Below, piece by piece: positions 17,855 to 27,881 of a stretch of 64,000 bases of DNA (position 1 is its first letter; each line of letters opens with the position of its first letter). Under the pieces are notes generated by a model. That model saw nothing but the letters and a program-made list of their open reading frames with translations. It was not told where the DNA came from and searched no databases. The position numbers were made by a program, and so were the translations under genes. The stretch is from Myxococcales bacterium (GTDB lineage Bacteria > Myxococcota_A > Polyangia > Haliangiales > Haliangiaceae). Location: the NCBI GenBank assembly GCA_028287115.1, contig JAQBQF010000338.1, forward strand, positions 1-64,000, read 5' to 3'.

Positions 17855-18640
17855 ATGGGTCGTTGGATCGCTTTTATCTTTGCACTCGCAGGCTGTGCCA
17901 CCGCGGCTCGTCCCGACCTCTCGGGTGATGCCAAGAACGGCAGCAATCAGCCGATCGACGCGCCGATCACGCAGATCGACGCGAACACGTGCGCGACCCA
18001 GCCGTGCGACATCCTCACCCAGTGCGGTTGCGGGATGGGGATGGCCTGCGACGTCGATACGACCGATCTGATGGGCACCGCGTGCCGGATGCTGACGACA
18101 CCCGGCCACGAGACGAACACGTGCGGCAGCCTCAAGGACTGCGACCGCGGCTACGTCTGCCTCGGCGCAGCGGGTTCGAGTACGTGCAAGAAGTACTGCT
18201 CGTCGAGCTCCGACTGCGGCACGCCGCGTGGTCAGTGCGTGATCGATGTCAGCAACGGCACGATGGTGATCCCGGGAATTCCGTCCGTGTGCTCGTCGAA
18301 CTGCGATCCGATCAACACGGCGATCGGTGGCTGCCCGGGCGGCTTCAAGTGCGGCCTGTTCACGCAGCCTCATCAAAGCATGACGTACGGCATCGTCGAT
18401 TGCACGCTCGCCGGTACGCTGACCCAGGGCGCTAACTGCGCTGGCGCCGGAAGCGGCGACGACAAGCTGTGTGCGCCGAACTTCTTGTGCACCCAGCTCG
18501 GGACCACGCCGGTCACGTACAAATGTCTCAAGGTCTGCAACAAGACCGCGAATACCGGGTGCGTCGCCGCGGCGCCGACCTGCGGGGGCTTCGGCACGCC
18601 GTTCCTCGTGGCGGGTACCGAATACGGCGTCTGCCAGTAG
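17855..18640 (+). CDS. Cysteine-rich secreted lipoprotein
   Basis: This 261-residue protein begins with MGRWIAFIFALAGC, a lipoprotein signal with lipidated Cys14. More than twenty further Cys residues follow, in clusters such as CGCGMGMAC, CGSLKDCDRGYVC and CKKYCSSSSDC, typical of Myxococcota surface or outer-membrane lipoproteins stabilised by disulfides. No catalytic motif was found. The kinase gene follows after 31 bp. Function unknown. Confidence 0.7.
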   Translation: MGRWIAFIFALAGCATAARPDLSGDAKNGSNQPIDAPITQIDANTCATQPCDILTQCGCGMGMACDVDTTDLMGTACRMLTTPGHETNTCGSLKDCDRGYVCLGAAGSSTCKKYCSSSSDCGTPRGQCVIDVSNGTMVIPGIPSVCSSNCDPINTAIGGCPGGFKCGLFTQPHQSMTYGIVDCTLAGTLTQGANCAGAGSGDDKLCAPNFLCTQLGTTPVTYKCLKVCNKTANTGCVAAAPTCGGFGTPFLVAGTEYGVCQ

Positions 18641-18656
18641 GACGCCGGAAAACTGA

Positions 18657-18662
18657 TAAGAT
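18657..18662 (+). promoter_or_regulatory. -10-like hexamer TAAGAT
   Basis: TAAGAT lies 9 nt before the GTG of the kinase gene, without a ribosome binding site between. No clear -35 was seen. Confidence 0.35.
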
Positions 18663-18671
18663 GGTCCCTCG

Positions 18672-19979
18672 GTGATCGGGGAGACGATCGGTAACTTCAA
18701 GGTGGTTTCGCGGCTCGGGCGGGGCGGCATGGGCGAGGTCTATGCCGGCGAGCACGAGAAGATTCAGACGCGCGTCGCGATCAAGGTCCTGCACGCCGAA
18801 GTCTCGAGCGATGCCGACCACGTGCAGCGGTTCTTCAACGAGGCGAAGATCGTCGGCCGGATCAAGCATGCCGGGATCGTGAAGATCTTCGACGTCGGCT
18901 TTGTTCAGGAGCACGCCTATCTCGTGATGGAGCTGCTCGAAGGCGAGTCGCTGTCGTCGCGGATCGATAAAGCCGAACGCCTCTCGGCGAAAGACACCGC
19001 CGAGATCGGCAAGCAGATCGCCAGCGTCCTCGACGCGACCCACCGCGCCGGCGTGATCCATCGCGATCTCAAACCGGACAACATCTTCGTGGTTCCCGAT
19101 CACGAGCTCGACGGCGGCGAACGCGTCAAGGTCCTCGATTTCGGGATCTCGAAGCTGTCGGGGACGATGGCGAGCAACTCGCCGCGCACCGTCGGCACGA
19201 TGGGAACGCCGCAGTACATGGCACCCGAGCAGTGGGGCGATTCGGGCCAGGTCGACTGGCGCGCCGACGTGTACTCGCTCGGCTGCGTGCTGTTCGAGAT
19301 GGCGACCGGACGCCCGCCGTTCGAGGTCAAGACGATCGCGGAGGCCTGCGCGAAGCACCTGCACGCCAAGCCACCCGCGCCGCGCTCGCTGGTGCCCGAC
19401 CTTCCGGTCGCGCTCGACGAGCTGATCCTACGCCTGCTCGCCAAAGATCCGAACGAGCGCGCGGTGTCGATGGGACAGGTCGCGCGCGAGCTCGAGGCGA
19501 TCGCCGAAGGCCGCGAGCCCGAAGCCGAGATCCCGCAGCGTCGCGAATCGCGGCCCGCGTGGACGAAGACTCCCGAAACGCTCACGACCCTCAGCGGCAG
19601 CGCCTCCGAGGTCGATGACGCTCGCAAGCCGAACCGGACGCCGTTGATCATCGGAATTGCCGCGGCGGTCGCCGTGCTCGGCGTGTTCGTCGCGGTGATG
19701 ATGTCGCGACCGAAAGACGAGCCGGTGAAACCCGCCGCGAGCGCACCGGTCCTCGTGCCTGCGGCGCAACCGGCCGCGCCACCTCCCGATGCCGCGCCGC
19801 CACTCGATGCCGCGCCGATCGACGCGCCGGCGCCGCCGCCACCCGATGCCGCGGCGCCACCTCCGGTGATCAAGCCGCCGGTTCACAAGAAGCCGCCGAA
19901 GTTGCCGCCGACCGGCGCGGGTTCGGGCTCGGCGCAGCCCGCGACCGTCGAACCAGAGGGCTGGGGCGGTCGCCGATGA
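18672..19979 (+). CDS. Ser/Thr protein kinase, membrane-anchored
   Basis: The protein has 435 residues. Its Pkn-type kinase domain shows the glycine loop GRGGMGEV (16-23), Lys38, HRDLKPDN (130-137), DFG at 156-158, and the GTPQYMAPEQW activation segment, so it should be catalytically active. A single transmembrane segment at about 323-345 is followed by a Pro/Ala-rich extracytoplasmic tail with repeated PPPDAAPP-like units, without a recognisable sensor domain. Its stop overlaps the next gene (ATGA), placing it in an operon with a PEGA protein. Confidence 0.95.
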   Translation: MIGETIGNFKVVSRLGRGGMGEVYAGEHEKIQTRVAIKVLHAEVSSDADHVQRFFNEAKIVGRIKHAGIVKIFDVGFVQEHAYLVMELLEGESLSSRIDKAERLSAKDTAEIGKQIASVLDATHRAGVIHRDLKPDNIFVVPDHELDGGERVKVLDFGISKLSGTMASNSPRTVGTMGTPQYMAPEQWGDSGQVDWRADVYSLGCVLFEMATGRPPFEVKTIAEACAKHLHAKPPAPRSLVPDLPVALDELILRLLAKDPNERAVSMGQVARELEAIAEGREPEAEIPQRRESRPAWTKTPETLTTLSGSASEVDDARKPNRTPLIIGIAAAVAVLGVFVAVMMSRPKDEPVKPAASAPVLVPAAQPAAPPPDAAPPLDAAPIDAPAPPPPDAAAPPPVIKPPVHKKPPKLPPTGAGSGSAQPATVEPEGWGGRR

Positions 19980-21406
19980 AGCAACTCTTCCTGTTCGCGA
20001 TCGCCGTCATCTGCCTTCCCCCACGGCATGCTCGCGCCGACGAAGGCACGGCCGAGATCGCCTACAACCAGGCCGAAGAGCTACGCAAGCAAGGCAAGTG
20101 GGCCTCCGCGTGCCCGCTCTATCAAGCGAGCTATCGCGCCGATCCGCAGCTCGGCGTGCTGCTTCACCTCGCCGATTGCTACGAGCATGCGGGGATGATC
20201 GCGAGCGCGTGGGTCGAGTTCACCGACGCCGTCGATCTCGCGCATCAGAAAAAAGATTCGCGCGAAGCGAGTGCGCAGAAGCACGCAGATCTGCTCGCGC
20301 CGAAAGTCTCTCGGCTCTATCTGAAGCCACCGCCGAAGCTGATCCCCGGGCTCGTCGTCACGCGTGATGGCACAGACCTCACCGTGCTCGTCGGGACCGC
20401 CGTGCCGACCGATCCGGGAGATCACGAGATCGCGGCCAACGCGCCGGGCTACCTCGAGTGGAAGACAAGAGTCTCGATCACGACCCCGGGCGCGACGACC
20501 ACACTCGACGTTCCCGCGCTCGAAAAAGTCCCCGAGAAGCCGATCGAGATCGCCAAGCCGGTCGTCCACGAAGGCACGGTCAAGATCACCGCACCTGCCG
20601 ACGCCGAGATCCGGATCGACTCCGACCCGGTCGGAACCGGTCATTACGAAGGTACGCTCAAGAGCGGCGGTCACATGCTGCGCGTCACGGCGCCGGGCAT
20701 GCGGATGTACCAAGCGGAGATCACGATCCTCGACGGCGAGACCCGCCCGATCGATGTGCTGCTCGAGAAAGAGCCCGCGGTGGTCGTCGCGCCCCTGGTA
20801 GCACCGCCGCCGCCCGCGGCCGTCGAGGACGGGCCGAGCTTCGAGGTTGCTCTCAGCACGGCAAGTGGCGTCAAGATGCGAAGCGACGACCCGCTCGTGC
20901 TCGCGACGCGCCTCGAGCTCGCCTTCCGGATCGGCCGCCACATCAATTTCGGCTTGTTCACGGAATACGGATCGATCCAGACCAACAATGCGTGCGGCCT
21001 GGACATGCCGGGCCCGACGCCGTCAACCCCGTTCGATTTCGGTACGCGCAATCAGTTCACGCGGTGCTCTTACTTGATGCCCGGCTTGCAGCTCTACATC
21101 CACGTGCTGCCGAACAAGAAGATCGATCCGTACTTCGGTCTCGCACCCGGGTTCCGGTTCGGGTTTGTCGACTGGAAGAGCTCCCCTGGTGTGGTGAATC
21201 AGAGCTCGGTGTTTCCAGGCATCGTCGTCGGAGGGCGCGCTGGCGTTGACTACCACCCGACCCGCGACTTCAAGATCTGGGAAGTCGGCGCGTTCATCGA
21301 GGCTGCGGTCACCGTCGCCGGACAAGAAGCGACCGACGAATACAACAAGGACGCGCAACACTACGTCACGCTGTTTGGCGGGCTGCGTAGCTCGTTGGCT
21401 TTCTAA
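19976..21406 (+). CDS. PEGA-domain protein with TPR-like N-terminus and barrel-like C-terminus
   Basis: The protein has 476 residues with a signal peptide ending in HARADE (about 1-22). Residues 25-100 form a TPR-like helical part (YNQAEELRKQGKWASACPLY). Two PEGA-type beta repeats follow (VTRDGTDLTVLVGTAVPTD; IDSDPVGTGHYEGTLKSGGH). The C-terminal 190 residues alternate hydrophobic and aromatic strands and end LRSSLAF, as in an outer-membrane barrel. This combination is common in Myxococcota envelope proteins paired with kinases. ATG start coupled to the kinase stop. Confidence 0.75.
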   Translation: MKQLFLFAIAVICLPPRHARADEGTAEIAYNQAEELRKQGKWASACPLYQASYRADPQLGVLLHLADCYEHAGMIASAWVEFTDAVDLAHQKKDSREASAQKHADLLAPKVSRLYLKPPPKLIPGLVVTRDGTDLTVLVGTAVPTDPGDHEIAANAPGYLEWKTRVSITTPGATTTLDVPALEKVPEKPIEIAKPVVHEGTVKITAPADAEIRIDSDPVGTGHYEGTLKSGGHMLRVTAPGMRMYQAEITILDGETRPIDVLLEKEPAVVVAPLVAPPPPAAVEDGPSFEVALSTASGVKMRSDDPLVLATRLELAFRIGRHINFGLFTEYGSIQTNNACGLDMPGPTPSTPFDFGTRNQFTRCSYLMPGLQLYIHVLPNKKIDPYFGLAPGFRFGFVDWKSSPGVVNQSSVFPGIVVGGRAGVDYHPTRDFKIWEVGAFIEAAVTVAGQEATDEYNKDAQHYVTLFGGLRSSLAF

Positions 21407-21407
21407 T

Positions 21408-22670
21408 ATGCGCAAATCCCTCTTCGTACTCGCGATCGCGACGACCCTCGGGGCCTGCTTCGGCGAAGGCCCGGCGATCGGCCAGCCTTCCGCTGCGCAG
21501 GTCGTGTTCTTCGTGACGCGACCGTCCTCGGATAATCCGTGCGGTAACAACACATTTATCGGCAGCGTCGGGATCGGCGGCGCACCGCAGGGCTACGTGG
21601 TGACCATTCCGTACCAGCCGCAGAGCTGTGGTGGCGGGATGGCCAACGGTCCGATCGAGGTCTTCAGCTTCGGGAAGACCACGAGCAGCGTCGATAACCT
21701 GGGAAGCCCGGGCGCGACCTCGGGCACCAACTTCCAGGTCCATGCCGCTGCGAATGCCACCACCGGCTTCTGGGGGTTCGCCTCGCCCGGGACATCGGCC
21801 CTCACAGTCCAAACCGTCGGTGGCACCGTCGGAACCGTGCTCGCATCGAACACCGGGCAGCTCTCCGTGGCGGGTCTGGCGGCAGATCCGAGCTCGATCT
21901 ACATCGCGACCGCGCAAAGCAACGGCGGCGGCGGTGATGGTCCCAACTCACCGCGCTTCCCGTGCTGCGGAAGCCTCGCTAGCCCGAGCACCGGGGGCGG
22001 TATCTATCAGCTGTCCGCGACGGCGATGAATGCGATCGCGACGCCGGTTGTCGCCAGCGCAAACTTGTTCACCGACTCGATGCCGGAGCCGTTCGTCGGG
22101 ACTGGAAGCGCGCTGTTCTATCTCGAGACCGGAGGAGGCACTGCCGCGACGCTTACCCAGATCGATGTCGACACCGCAGGGACCGCGACGGCAACCACCC
22201 ACACGCCGATCACCTTGCAGGGCAAGCCGTTCGGAATCGCCGCGGATGCAGGACATGTCGCCTGGAGCACGACGCTCGACTTCAGCTCCTTCGGAAACGG
22301 TGCGTCCGGAGCGCAGGACCAGTGCACGATCTACGCGCGCCCGATCGGCTCGCAGGCCCAGCCGTCGCCGCTGCTATCGACCACCAAGTTTTCCTGTCTC
22401 GGCGTCGCGGTTGATGCAGATGCCGTGTACTTCGCGATCGCGCACGTCGAGACGGTGAAATCAGAGGTGATGATTCACGGCGATGGGATCGGGAGGATTC
22501 CGTTTGCGACGCCATCGCAATTCGAGAGCATCGCCCTCGGCATCCAAGGCGTCGGCACCGGTCCGCGGCGGATCTTCCTCGACGGCGATGACATCTACGC
22601 GATCGATCCGTTCGAGATCGGCAAGCTCGCCAAGCAAGCGCTGCGCGGAAAAGCCGACTTCACGCCGTGA
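21408..22670 (+). CDS. Secreted lipoprotein, beta-propeller-like
   Basis: The protein has 420 residues. The ATG lies 1 bp after the PEGA gene stop. MRKSLFVLAIATTLGAC is a lipoprotein signal with lipidated Cys17. The rest is Gly/Thr/Ser-rich beta sequence with repeated 'D...IYIATAQ', 'AVDADAVYFAIAH' and 'LDGDDIYAIDP' blocks, suggesting propeller blades. The product is probably on the cell surface. The stop abuts that of the convergent phosphodiesterase-type gene with no gap. Function unknown. Confidence 0.65.
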   Translation: MRKSLFVLAIATTLGACFGEGPAIGQPSAAQVVFFVTRPSSDNPCGNNTFIGSVGIGGAPQGYVVTIPYQPQSCGGGMANGPIEVFSFGKTTSSVDNLGSPGATSGTNFQVHAAANATTGFWGFASPGTSALTVQTVGGTVGTVLASNTGQLSVAGLAADPSSIYIATAQSNGGGGDGPNSPRFPCCGSLASPSTGGGIYQLSATAMNAIATPVVASANLFTDSMPEPFVGTGSALFYLETGGGTAATLTQIDVDTAGTATATTHTPITLQGKPFGIAADAGHVAWSTTLDFSSFGNGASGAQDQCTIYARPIGSQAQPSPLLSTTKFSCLGVAVDADAVYFAIAHVETVKSEVMIHGDGIGRIPFATPSQFESIALGIQGVGTGPRRIFLDGDDIYAIDPFEIGKLAKQALRGKADFTP

Positions 22671-24419
22671 TCAGGAGTCGAGTGGTCGCGTATCGCGCTG
22701 CCACGCACGCGCCGCGAAGATGATCACCTCGACCATCAGCGTCAGCGCGACATCGATCGCCGCACATGCGACCGCAACCTGGACCGCGGGGATCACGACC
22801 AGCCACACCGGACTCGGCAACGTGACATACGGCGGCGGAAAGAACGCCCACGCGAGTCCTGCGGGAATCATCGCGAGCATGAGGCCCGTCCACGCGATCC
22901 CGTTCGCGGCGGCGAGTCGCTGGCCGAGCGTGCCTTGGTTGCGCAGCGCGGCCATGCTCGCGAGCAACTGGACGATCATCGCGGCGATGCCGAACTTCGC
23001 CATCGACACGGCGATGATGCCCAGCGCGGGGAGCAGCGAGGGCGAGAACCGTTGACCGAGCGTGCCGATCAGCGCGTAGTACACGATGAAGAATGCGGGC
23101 ACCGACACGAGCAACACGCGCACGTCGAGCCGCAGCACACGTCGCCTGATGAGGAGCGCGGCGAGCACGCTCGCGAACGCGGCGCCACCGAGCACGAGGG
23201 CGATCCGCTCCGCGCGATTCTCGAGCAGGTCGGTCGCGGCGCGTGCCTCTGCACCGGCGACCACGCCACGCGTCATCGTCAGGCGTTGCTGATCGGCGAT
23301 GTCGCGAGCGATCTTGTCTGCAGGATCGAGCGCGAGCACGTCGTCGAGCGTGCGGCCGAGCCCGTGCCCGGGCGCCGGAATCCCGAGGAGCGCAGACACC
23401 GTCGGCGCGATATCGATCAAGCGCGCATCATTCGCGCTCGTGCCAGGTTTGACGCCGGCACCGGCGAGGATCAGCGGCACGCTCAGCACCTCCGGCTCGA
23501 TGCCGCCGTGACCGCCGCGCTTCGTGTGACCGTGATCCGCGGTGACCACGATCGCGTCTTGCGTGAGGTCGACGCGTCCAAGCGCCCGTGCGAGCGCCCG
23601 ATCGGCGATCTCGGTGGCCTCGCGATATTCGGGACTCTCCCCGCCGTGCGCGTGACCGGCGGAGTCGACCGCACCGAAGAGCAGCACCACGAGATCGGCG
23701 TTGCCGGCGGCGAGCGCGGTGCTCGCTTCGGTGAATCCGCCGGGCCACGGTGCGTACCGTGCGTCGTTGAACGGCGACTCGAGGTTCGCGTCGGGCGCCC
23801 GGACAGCGGCCTCCGACAGCGGATCGGCCATCGCATCGATGTCGAGATCATCGAGGGGGTCGTCGGCACGCGCGACTTCGGGATGGACCGCGCTCGCCGC
23901 CGTCCGCTTGCGCAGGAACAGGCCGGGCAGCACGTCGTAGTCGGTCGCGGTCGCGACCGTGAGCCCGGCGGCTCGCGCACGATCCATCAGCGAATCGATC
24001 GCCACCGGGGTGGAGTGATGATTCGTTCGTACGCCGCTCGCCGAAGGCGGGACGCCCGTCAAGATCGACACGTAGTTCGGGCGCGACCAGCTCGGGTAAT
24101 GCGAGGTCGCCTCGGTGTCGACACCGCGACGGCGAAGCTCGTCGAGAAAAGGCAGCTCGTACGACTTGTCGAGCCGCAACCCATCGATGATCACGAGGAA
24201 CACGCGGTGTGCGAGCCGTGGCGTGTGCGGATCGCGAACCGCAGGCGCGACGGTCGCGAGCGCGGGCTGCACTTGCTCGAGGTCGTACATGTACGAAGCG
24301 CCTGCGGAACCCGCCTTGACGGCGCCGATCGCGCCGAGCACGAGCAGCGCGATCGACGCGGCCACCACCTGCCGAGTCGGCGCGGTCTGTGGGGCACGGG
24401 GCGGCTGCAAGCGCGTCAC
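22671..24419 (-). CDS. Membrane alkaline-phosphatase-superfamily enzyme (phosphodiesterase/sulfatase-like)
   Basis: The protein has 582 residues. After an N-terminal transmembrane segment (about 17-38) comes an alkaline-phosphatase-superfamily domain: metal ligand in VIIDGLR, the Ser/Thr nucleophile region SHYPSWSRPNYVSILTG, GAVDSAGHAHGG, and VTADHGHTKRGGHGG with paired His ligands. The C-terminal part (about 415-570) has several hydrophobic segments. The family hydrolyses phosphodiesters, phosphonates or transfers phosphoethanolamine-type groups at the outer face of the membrane. The substrate is not evident. The start is a GTG at 24419. Confidence 0.85.
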   Translation of the reverse strand: MTRLQPPRAPQTAPTRQVVAASIALLVLGAIGAVKAGSAGASYMYDLEQVQPALATVAPAVRDPHTPRLAHRVFLVIIDGLRLDKSYELPFLDELRRRGVDTEATSHYPSWSRPNYVSILTGVPPSASGVRTNHHSTPVAIDSLMDRARAAGLTVATATDYDVLPGLFLRKRTAASAVHPEVARADDPLDDLDIDAMADPLSEAAVRAPDANLESPFNDARYAPWPGGFTEASTALAAGNADLVVLLFGAVDSAGHAHGGESPEYREATEIADRALARALGRVDLTQDAIVVTADHGHTKRGGHGGIEPEVLSVPLILAGAGVKPGTSANDARLIDIAPTVSALLGIPAPGHGLGRTLDDVLALDPADKIARDIADQQRLTMTRGVVAGAEARAATDLLENRAERIALVLGGAAFASVLAALLIRRRVLRLDVRVLLVSVPAFFIVYYALIGTLGQRFSPSLLPALGIIAVSMAKFGIAAMIVQLLASMAALRNQGTLGQRLAAANGIAWTGLMLAMIPAGLAWAFFPPPYVTLPSPVWLVVIPAVQVAVACAAIDVALTLMVEVIIFAARAWQRDTRPLDS

Positions 24420-24505
24420 ATCACAGGGTAGCGCGCCGGGGCGCCGGAGCGAGCAACCTCACATTTTCATCACATGCCGCGCGAGTCGTGCGAGGCTCGC
24501 CTGCG

Positions 24506-25336
24506 ATGTCGCGCTTGTTACCGATCGTGCTGATTGCCGCCTGTGGGACCACGGCACCGACGATGCCCGATCGGCCGCGCACGTTCGGCGGCGATCGCCC
24601 GGTCGATCTGCAAGTGCCGTCCGGCTTCGACGCGACGATGCAGTATCCGCTCGTGGTCGTGCTCCACGGCTACAGTGCCAGCGGCTTCGTCCAGGAGGCG
24701 TACTTCGGTCTCAAGGAGCTGCAGACGAGCGGCAAGGCGTTCGTGCTCGCTCCGGACGGCCTTGTCGATGCGACCGGCAATCAGTTCTGGAATGCCGATC
24801 CGGCTTGCTGCGATTTCGGAGGCATCGGACCCGACGACTCGCACTACCTCGGCAAGCTCATCGATGACGTCCGCGCCGCGTGGCCGGTGAGCTGGGTCTC
24901 GCTGGTCGGGCACTCGAACGGCGGCTACATGTCGTATCGCATGGCCTGCGATCGCGCCGACGTGATCTCTTCGATCGTCGTGCTCGCCGGCCTGACTCCG
25001 ACAACTCCGTGTGCACCGGCACGGGGGATCAACGTGCTTCACATCCATGGCACCGCGGACGCGTCCGTCCCTTACAGTGCCGGCGGCGTGGGCGCGGTCG
25101 CGTCCGTCACCAAGTGGGAGCAGTACAACGGTTGTGGCAGCGCCCACAGCGACGGTCCGGCGCTCGACCTCGATGCGACGATTGCCGGCGCCGAGACCCA
25201 TACGCAGCTCGACAACAACTGTCCCGCGCAAGCTCGCGTCGAGTTGTGGACGCTCCAAGGCTCGAGTCATGTTCCGAGCCTGACCCCCCAGTTCGAGCCG
25301 CAGATCTGGGATTGGATCAAGACCAACGCACGGTGA
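24506..25336 (+). CDS. Secreted esterase of the PHB depolymerase/feruloyl esterase (LpqC) family
   Basis: The protein has 276 residues with a lipoprotein-like signal MSRLLPIVLIAAC. It is an alpha/beta hydrolase: the oxyanion region VVLHGYSASG, the NADPACCDFGG block typical of this family, nucleophile elbow GHSNGG, acid Asp in HGTADASVPY and the His in SSHVPS near the end. It should cleave short polyesters or aryl esters outside the cytoplasm. The ATG at 24506 places the signal correctly; the frame is open further upstream but that part has no function. Confidence 0.88.
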   Translation: MSRLLPIVLIAACGTTAPTMPDRPRTFGGDRPVDLQVPSGFDATMQYPLVVVLHGYSASGFVQEAYFGLKELQTSGKAFVLAPDGLVDATGNQFWNADPACCDFGGIGPDDSHYLGKLIDDVRAAWPVSWVSLVGHSNGGYMSYRMACDRADVISSIVVLAGLTPTTPCAPARGINVLHIHGTADASVPYSAGGVGAVASVTKWEQYNGCGSAHSDGPALDLDATIAGAETHTQLDNNCPAQARVELWTLQGSSHVPSLTPQFEPQIWDWIKTNAR

Positions 25337-25476
25337 GGATCCCCGTTGGCGACGCGACGGCGTCGTGATATCCAAGGATCACGATGTGGTACTTGGGTTC
25401 CGTCCCGCACCAGCCTGACGTCGGTTGAGAGAGGCCGCCGCCCTTCTCTCCCACCCGATTTCGACGCGAGGACACC

Positions 25477-26901
25477 ATGGAAACCCACCTGAAGACGATC
25501 GGTCAGCGGCCACCCGCTGATCAGCCGATCAAGCATCTCAAGCCACACGTCGATCCGGCGACGCTGTTGCATCGGCAATTGCTCGATGGTCCGTTCTGGC
25601 AACGCATCCCCGCGTATCGCAACGTCGACGAAGCGACGTTCCTCGATCACACGTGGCAGGCGAAGAACTCGATCACGAATCCTCAGAAGCTGCTCGCGGC
25701 CGTGCAAGATGTCGTGCCGCCGGCATTCTACGAAGACGTCGCCGAAGGCTTTCACCGGGCGCCGATGTCGATCCGCGTCTCGCCGTATCTGCTCTCGCTG
25801 ATCGAGTGGGGCGATCCGTACAACGATCCCCTGCGCAGGCAGTTCGTACCGGTCGCATCGCGCCTGTTGCCGGATCATCCGAAGCTGACACTCGACTCGC
25901 TCCACGAGCAGGCGGATGCACCCGTTCCTGGTCTCACGCATCGCTATCCAGACAAGGCGCTGTTCCTGACACTCGACACGTGTCCGGTCTACTGCCGGTT
26001 CTGTACTCGGAGCTACGCGGTTGGCGTCGACACGGATAACGTCGAGAAGGTCTCGCTCAAGGCGACCGAAGATCGCTGGGACAGCGCGTTCCAGTACATC
26101 TCCGAGCGCGTCGAGCTCGAGGACATCGTCGTCTCGGGCGGCGACTCGTATCAGCTCAAGGCGCGGCAGATCACGCTGATCGGTAATCGCCTGCTCGAGA
26201 TGCCGAACATTCGCCGGATCCGGTTCGCGACCAAAGGTCCGGCCGTGATGCCGATGAAGCTCATCACCGACACCGAATGGGTCGATGCGCTGACCGCGGT
26301 CGTCGAACGCGGACGCAAGCTGCACAAAGAAGTCGTGCTCCACACGCACTTCAATCATCCGAACGAGATCACCGCGATCACGAAGCGCGCGCTCGACATC
26401 GTGTTCGAGCGCGGCATCATCACGCGCAACCAATCGGTGCTCCAGCGCGGCGTCAACGACTCGGTCGCGACGATGCAGTTGCTCGTCAAGCGCCTCGGTC
26501 ACTGCCAGGTGCATCCGTATTACGTCTACGTCCATGATCTCGTCAAAGGCGTCGAGGATCTGCGGACGACGCTGCAGACCGCCCTCGATCTCGAGAAGGC
26601 CGTCCGCGGCGTGACCGCTGGCTTTCACACCCCGACGTTCGTGGTCGATGCGCCCGGAGGCGGTGGCAAGCGCGTCGCGCATAGCTTCGAGCACTACGAT
26701 CGCGACACCGGCATCTCGGTGTTCGCGGCGCCTTCGGTCAAGCCCGGCTTCTTCGTGTACTTCGATCCCGTCGACACGTTGTCGCCGGAGATTCAACAGC
26801 GCTGGAAGTCGACCGCCGAGAGTGATCGCATGGTCGAAGCGGCGATCACGCAGGCGAAACTGAACCAAGCGGCAACCGCCCGCGCCAGCTCGATTCGTTA
26901 G
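25477..26901 (+). CDS. KamA-family radical SAM aminomutase
   Basis: The protein has 474 residues. The radical SAM triad is C169-P-V-Y-C173-R-F-C176, followed by TRSYAVG. The PLP-binding Lys is expected at K398 in VVDAPGGGGKR, equivalent to the lysine of lysine 2,3-aminomutase, and the sequence VVSGGDSYQL contributes to SAM binding. It therefore combines PLP and SAM to shift an amino group, most likely on lysine or glutamate. A GAGG ribosome binding site (25468-25471) precedes the ATG. The 140-bp gap upstream contains no gene. Confidence 0.93.
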   Translation: METHLKTIGQRPPADQPIKHLKPHVDPATLLHRQLLDGPFWQRIPAYRNVDEATFLDHTWQAKNSITNPQKLLAAVQDVVPPAFYEDVAEGFHRAPMSIRVSPYLLSLIEWGDPYNDPLRRQFVPVASRLLPDHPKLTLDSLHEQADAPVPGLTHRYPDKALFLTLDTCPVYCRFCTRSYAVGVDTDNVEKVSLKATEDRWDSAFQYISERVELEDIVVSGGDSYQLKARQITLIGNRLLEMPNIRRIRFATKGPAVMPMKLITDTEWVDALTAVVERGRKLHKEVVLHTHFNHPNEITAITKRALDIVFERGIITRNQSVLQRGVNDSVATMQLLVKRLGHCQVHPYYVYVHDLVKGVEDLRTTLQTALDLEKAVRGVTAGFHTPTFVVDAPGGGGKRVAHSFEHYDRDTGISVFAAPSVKPGFFVYFDPVDTLSPEIQQRWKSTAESDRMVEAAITQAKLNQAATARASSIR

Positions 26902-27881
26902 AAGTCGATCACGCGAACGCTGCCGTCGGAGCCGGTGATCACCGCGAGCTTCGGTTGGCCGTGGACGGTGATGCCGACCTTGATCAGATCGCCGCGTTGC
27001 AATGGAGCGCCGACCCACGGCAGCGTGACGCTGCGCTCGCCGGCGCGAACCAGCACGAGCTTCTCGCCGGCGAAGACCACCTCGGCTTCGTACAGCTTCG
27101 GAGCGACGACCGGCCGATCGACGGTCGGCCGCCACAGCTTCTCGACGAAGCGCTCGAGCGCAGCGGGAGCCGAGGGCGGTAGTGCGGCGTCGATTCGCGT
27201 GCGCAGCTCGGGCGCGCGATCTCCATAACGCGACAGGAAGGCGGCGGCACACATGCGCGACAGCTCTGCGTCTGCATGGTCGAGCATCGCGAGCGCGAGG
27301 TCGATCGTGCGGCCAGGCGCGGCACCGATATCGATCAGCGCGAGTAACACCTCGGGCGCGACGCGGTCGGCTTCGGCGACGACGGCCACGAATTCATCGC
27401 GCAGGGCAGGGATGTGAATCGCGAGTGCGGCGACCGCGCGATCGTGCTTGCCGATCCAACCGACGATCTCGAGGCCATGATCGATCACGATCTCGAGCAG
27501 CCGCTCGCGAAGTTGTGGCTCGAGCGTGGGCGCGGCGGCGGTGTAGTCCGCGATCAGATCGGTGATCCGCTCGGAGGCCGGCGAGCTGCGCCGAACCAGA
27601 TCGAACAGGAACGGCAGGACGGTGATCGCGACGGGATACAGCTGCCCGTGACGGATCGCGTGACGTTCGAGAACGAGGAACGCGTCGTCGATCTCTTCCG
27701 GGAATTGCAGGTAGAGCTTCGCGTGCCGCAGCACGGCGAGTGCGCTCGGTACGTTCGATCCGGCGCCGGCCGTTCCATCAGAGGGACCGAACGCGCCGCG
27801 CAGCACGCCCCAGGGGAGCTCGACGACGCTGTGCTCGAGGTTCGGATCGCGGACTTTGCCCGTCGGATCAAATCGACTCAT
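26898..27881 (-). CDS. HEAT-like repeat protein of unknown function
   Basis: This 327-residue protein has no signal peptide. Its N-terminal region (W...LRGAFG, VPSALAVLRHAKLYLQF, HGQLYPVAITVLPFLFDLV) resembles HEAT-like proteins often found next to toxin or secretion loci, and the rest consists of helical repeats. The final 80 residues form a small beta domain (GERSVTLPWVGAPLQRGDL). The ATG at 27881 sits behind a G-rich stretch; the frame is open upstream. It is convergent with kamA and overlaps its stop by 4 bp. It is divergent from the selenoprotein operon. Function unknown. Confidence 0.6.
   Translation of the reverse strand: MSRFDPTGKVRDPNLEHSVVELPWGVLRGAFGPSDGTAGAGSNVPSALAVLRHAKLYLQFPEEIDDAFLVLERHAIRHGQLYPVAITVLPFLFDLVRRSSPASERITDLIADYTAAAPTLEPQLRERLLEIVIDHGLEIVGWIGKHDRAVAALAIHIPALRDEFVAVVAEADRVAPEVLLALIDIGAAPGRTIDLALAMLDHADAELSRMCAAAFLSRYGDRAPELRTRIDAALPPSAPAALERFVEKLWRPTVDRPVVAPKLYEAEVVFAGEKLVLVRAGERSVTLPWVGAPLQRGDLIKVGITVHGQPKLAVITGSDGSVRVIDF

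Noticed and set aside
25417..25450. Terminator upstream of the KamA gene (GAGAGAGG...CTTCTCTC)
   Set aside because: The stem has a mismatch/bulge and no T run follows.
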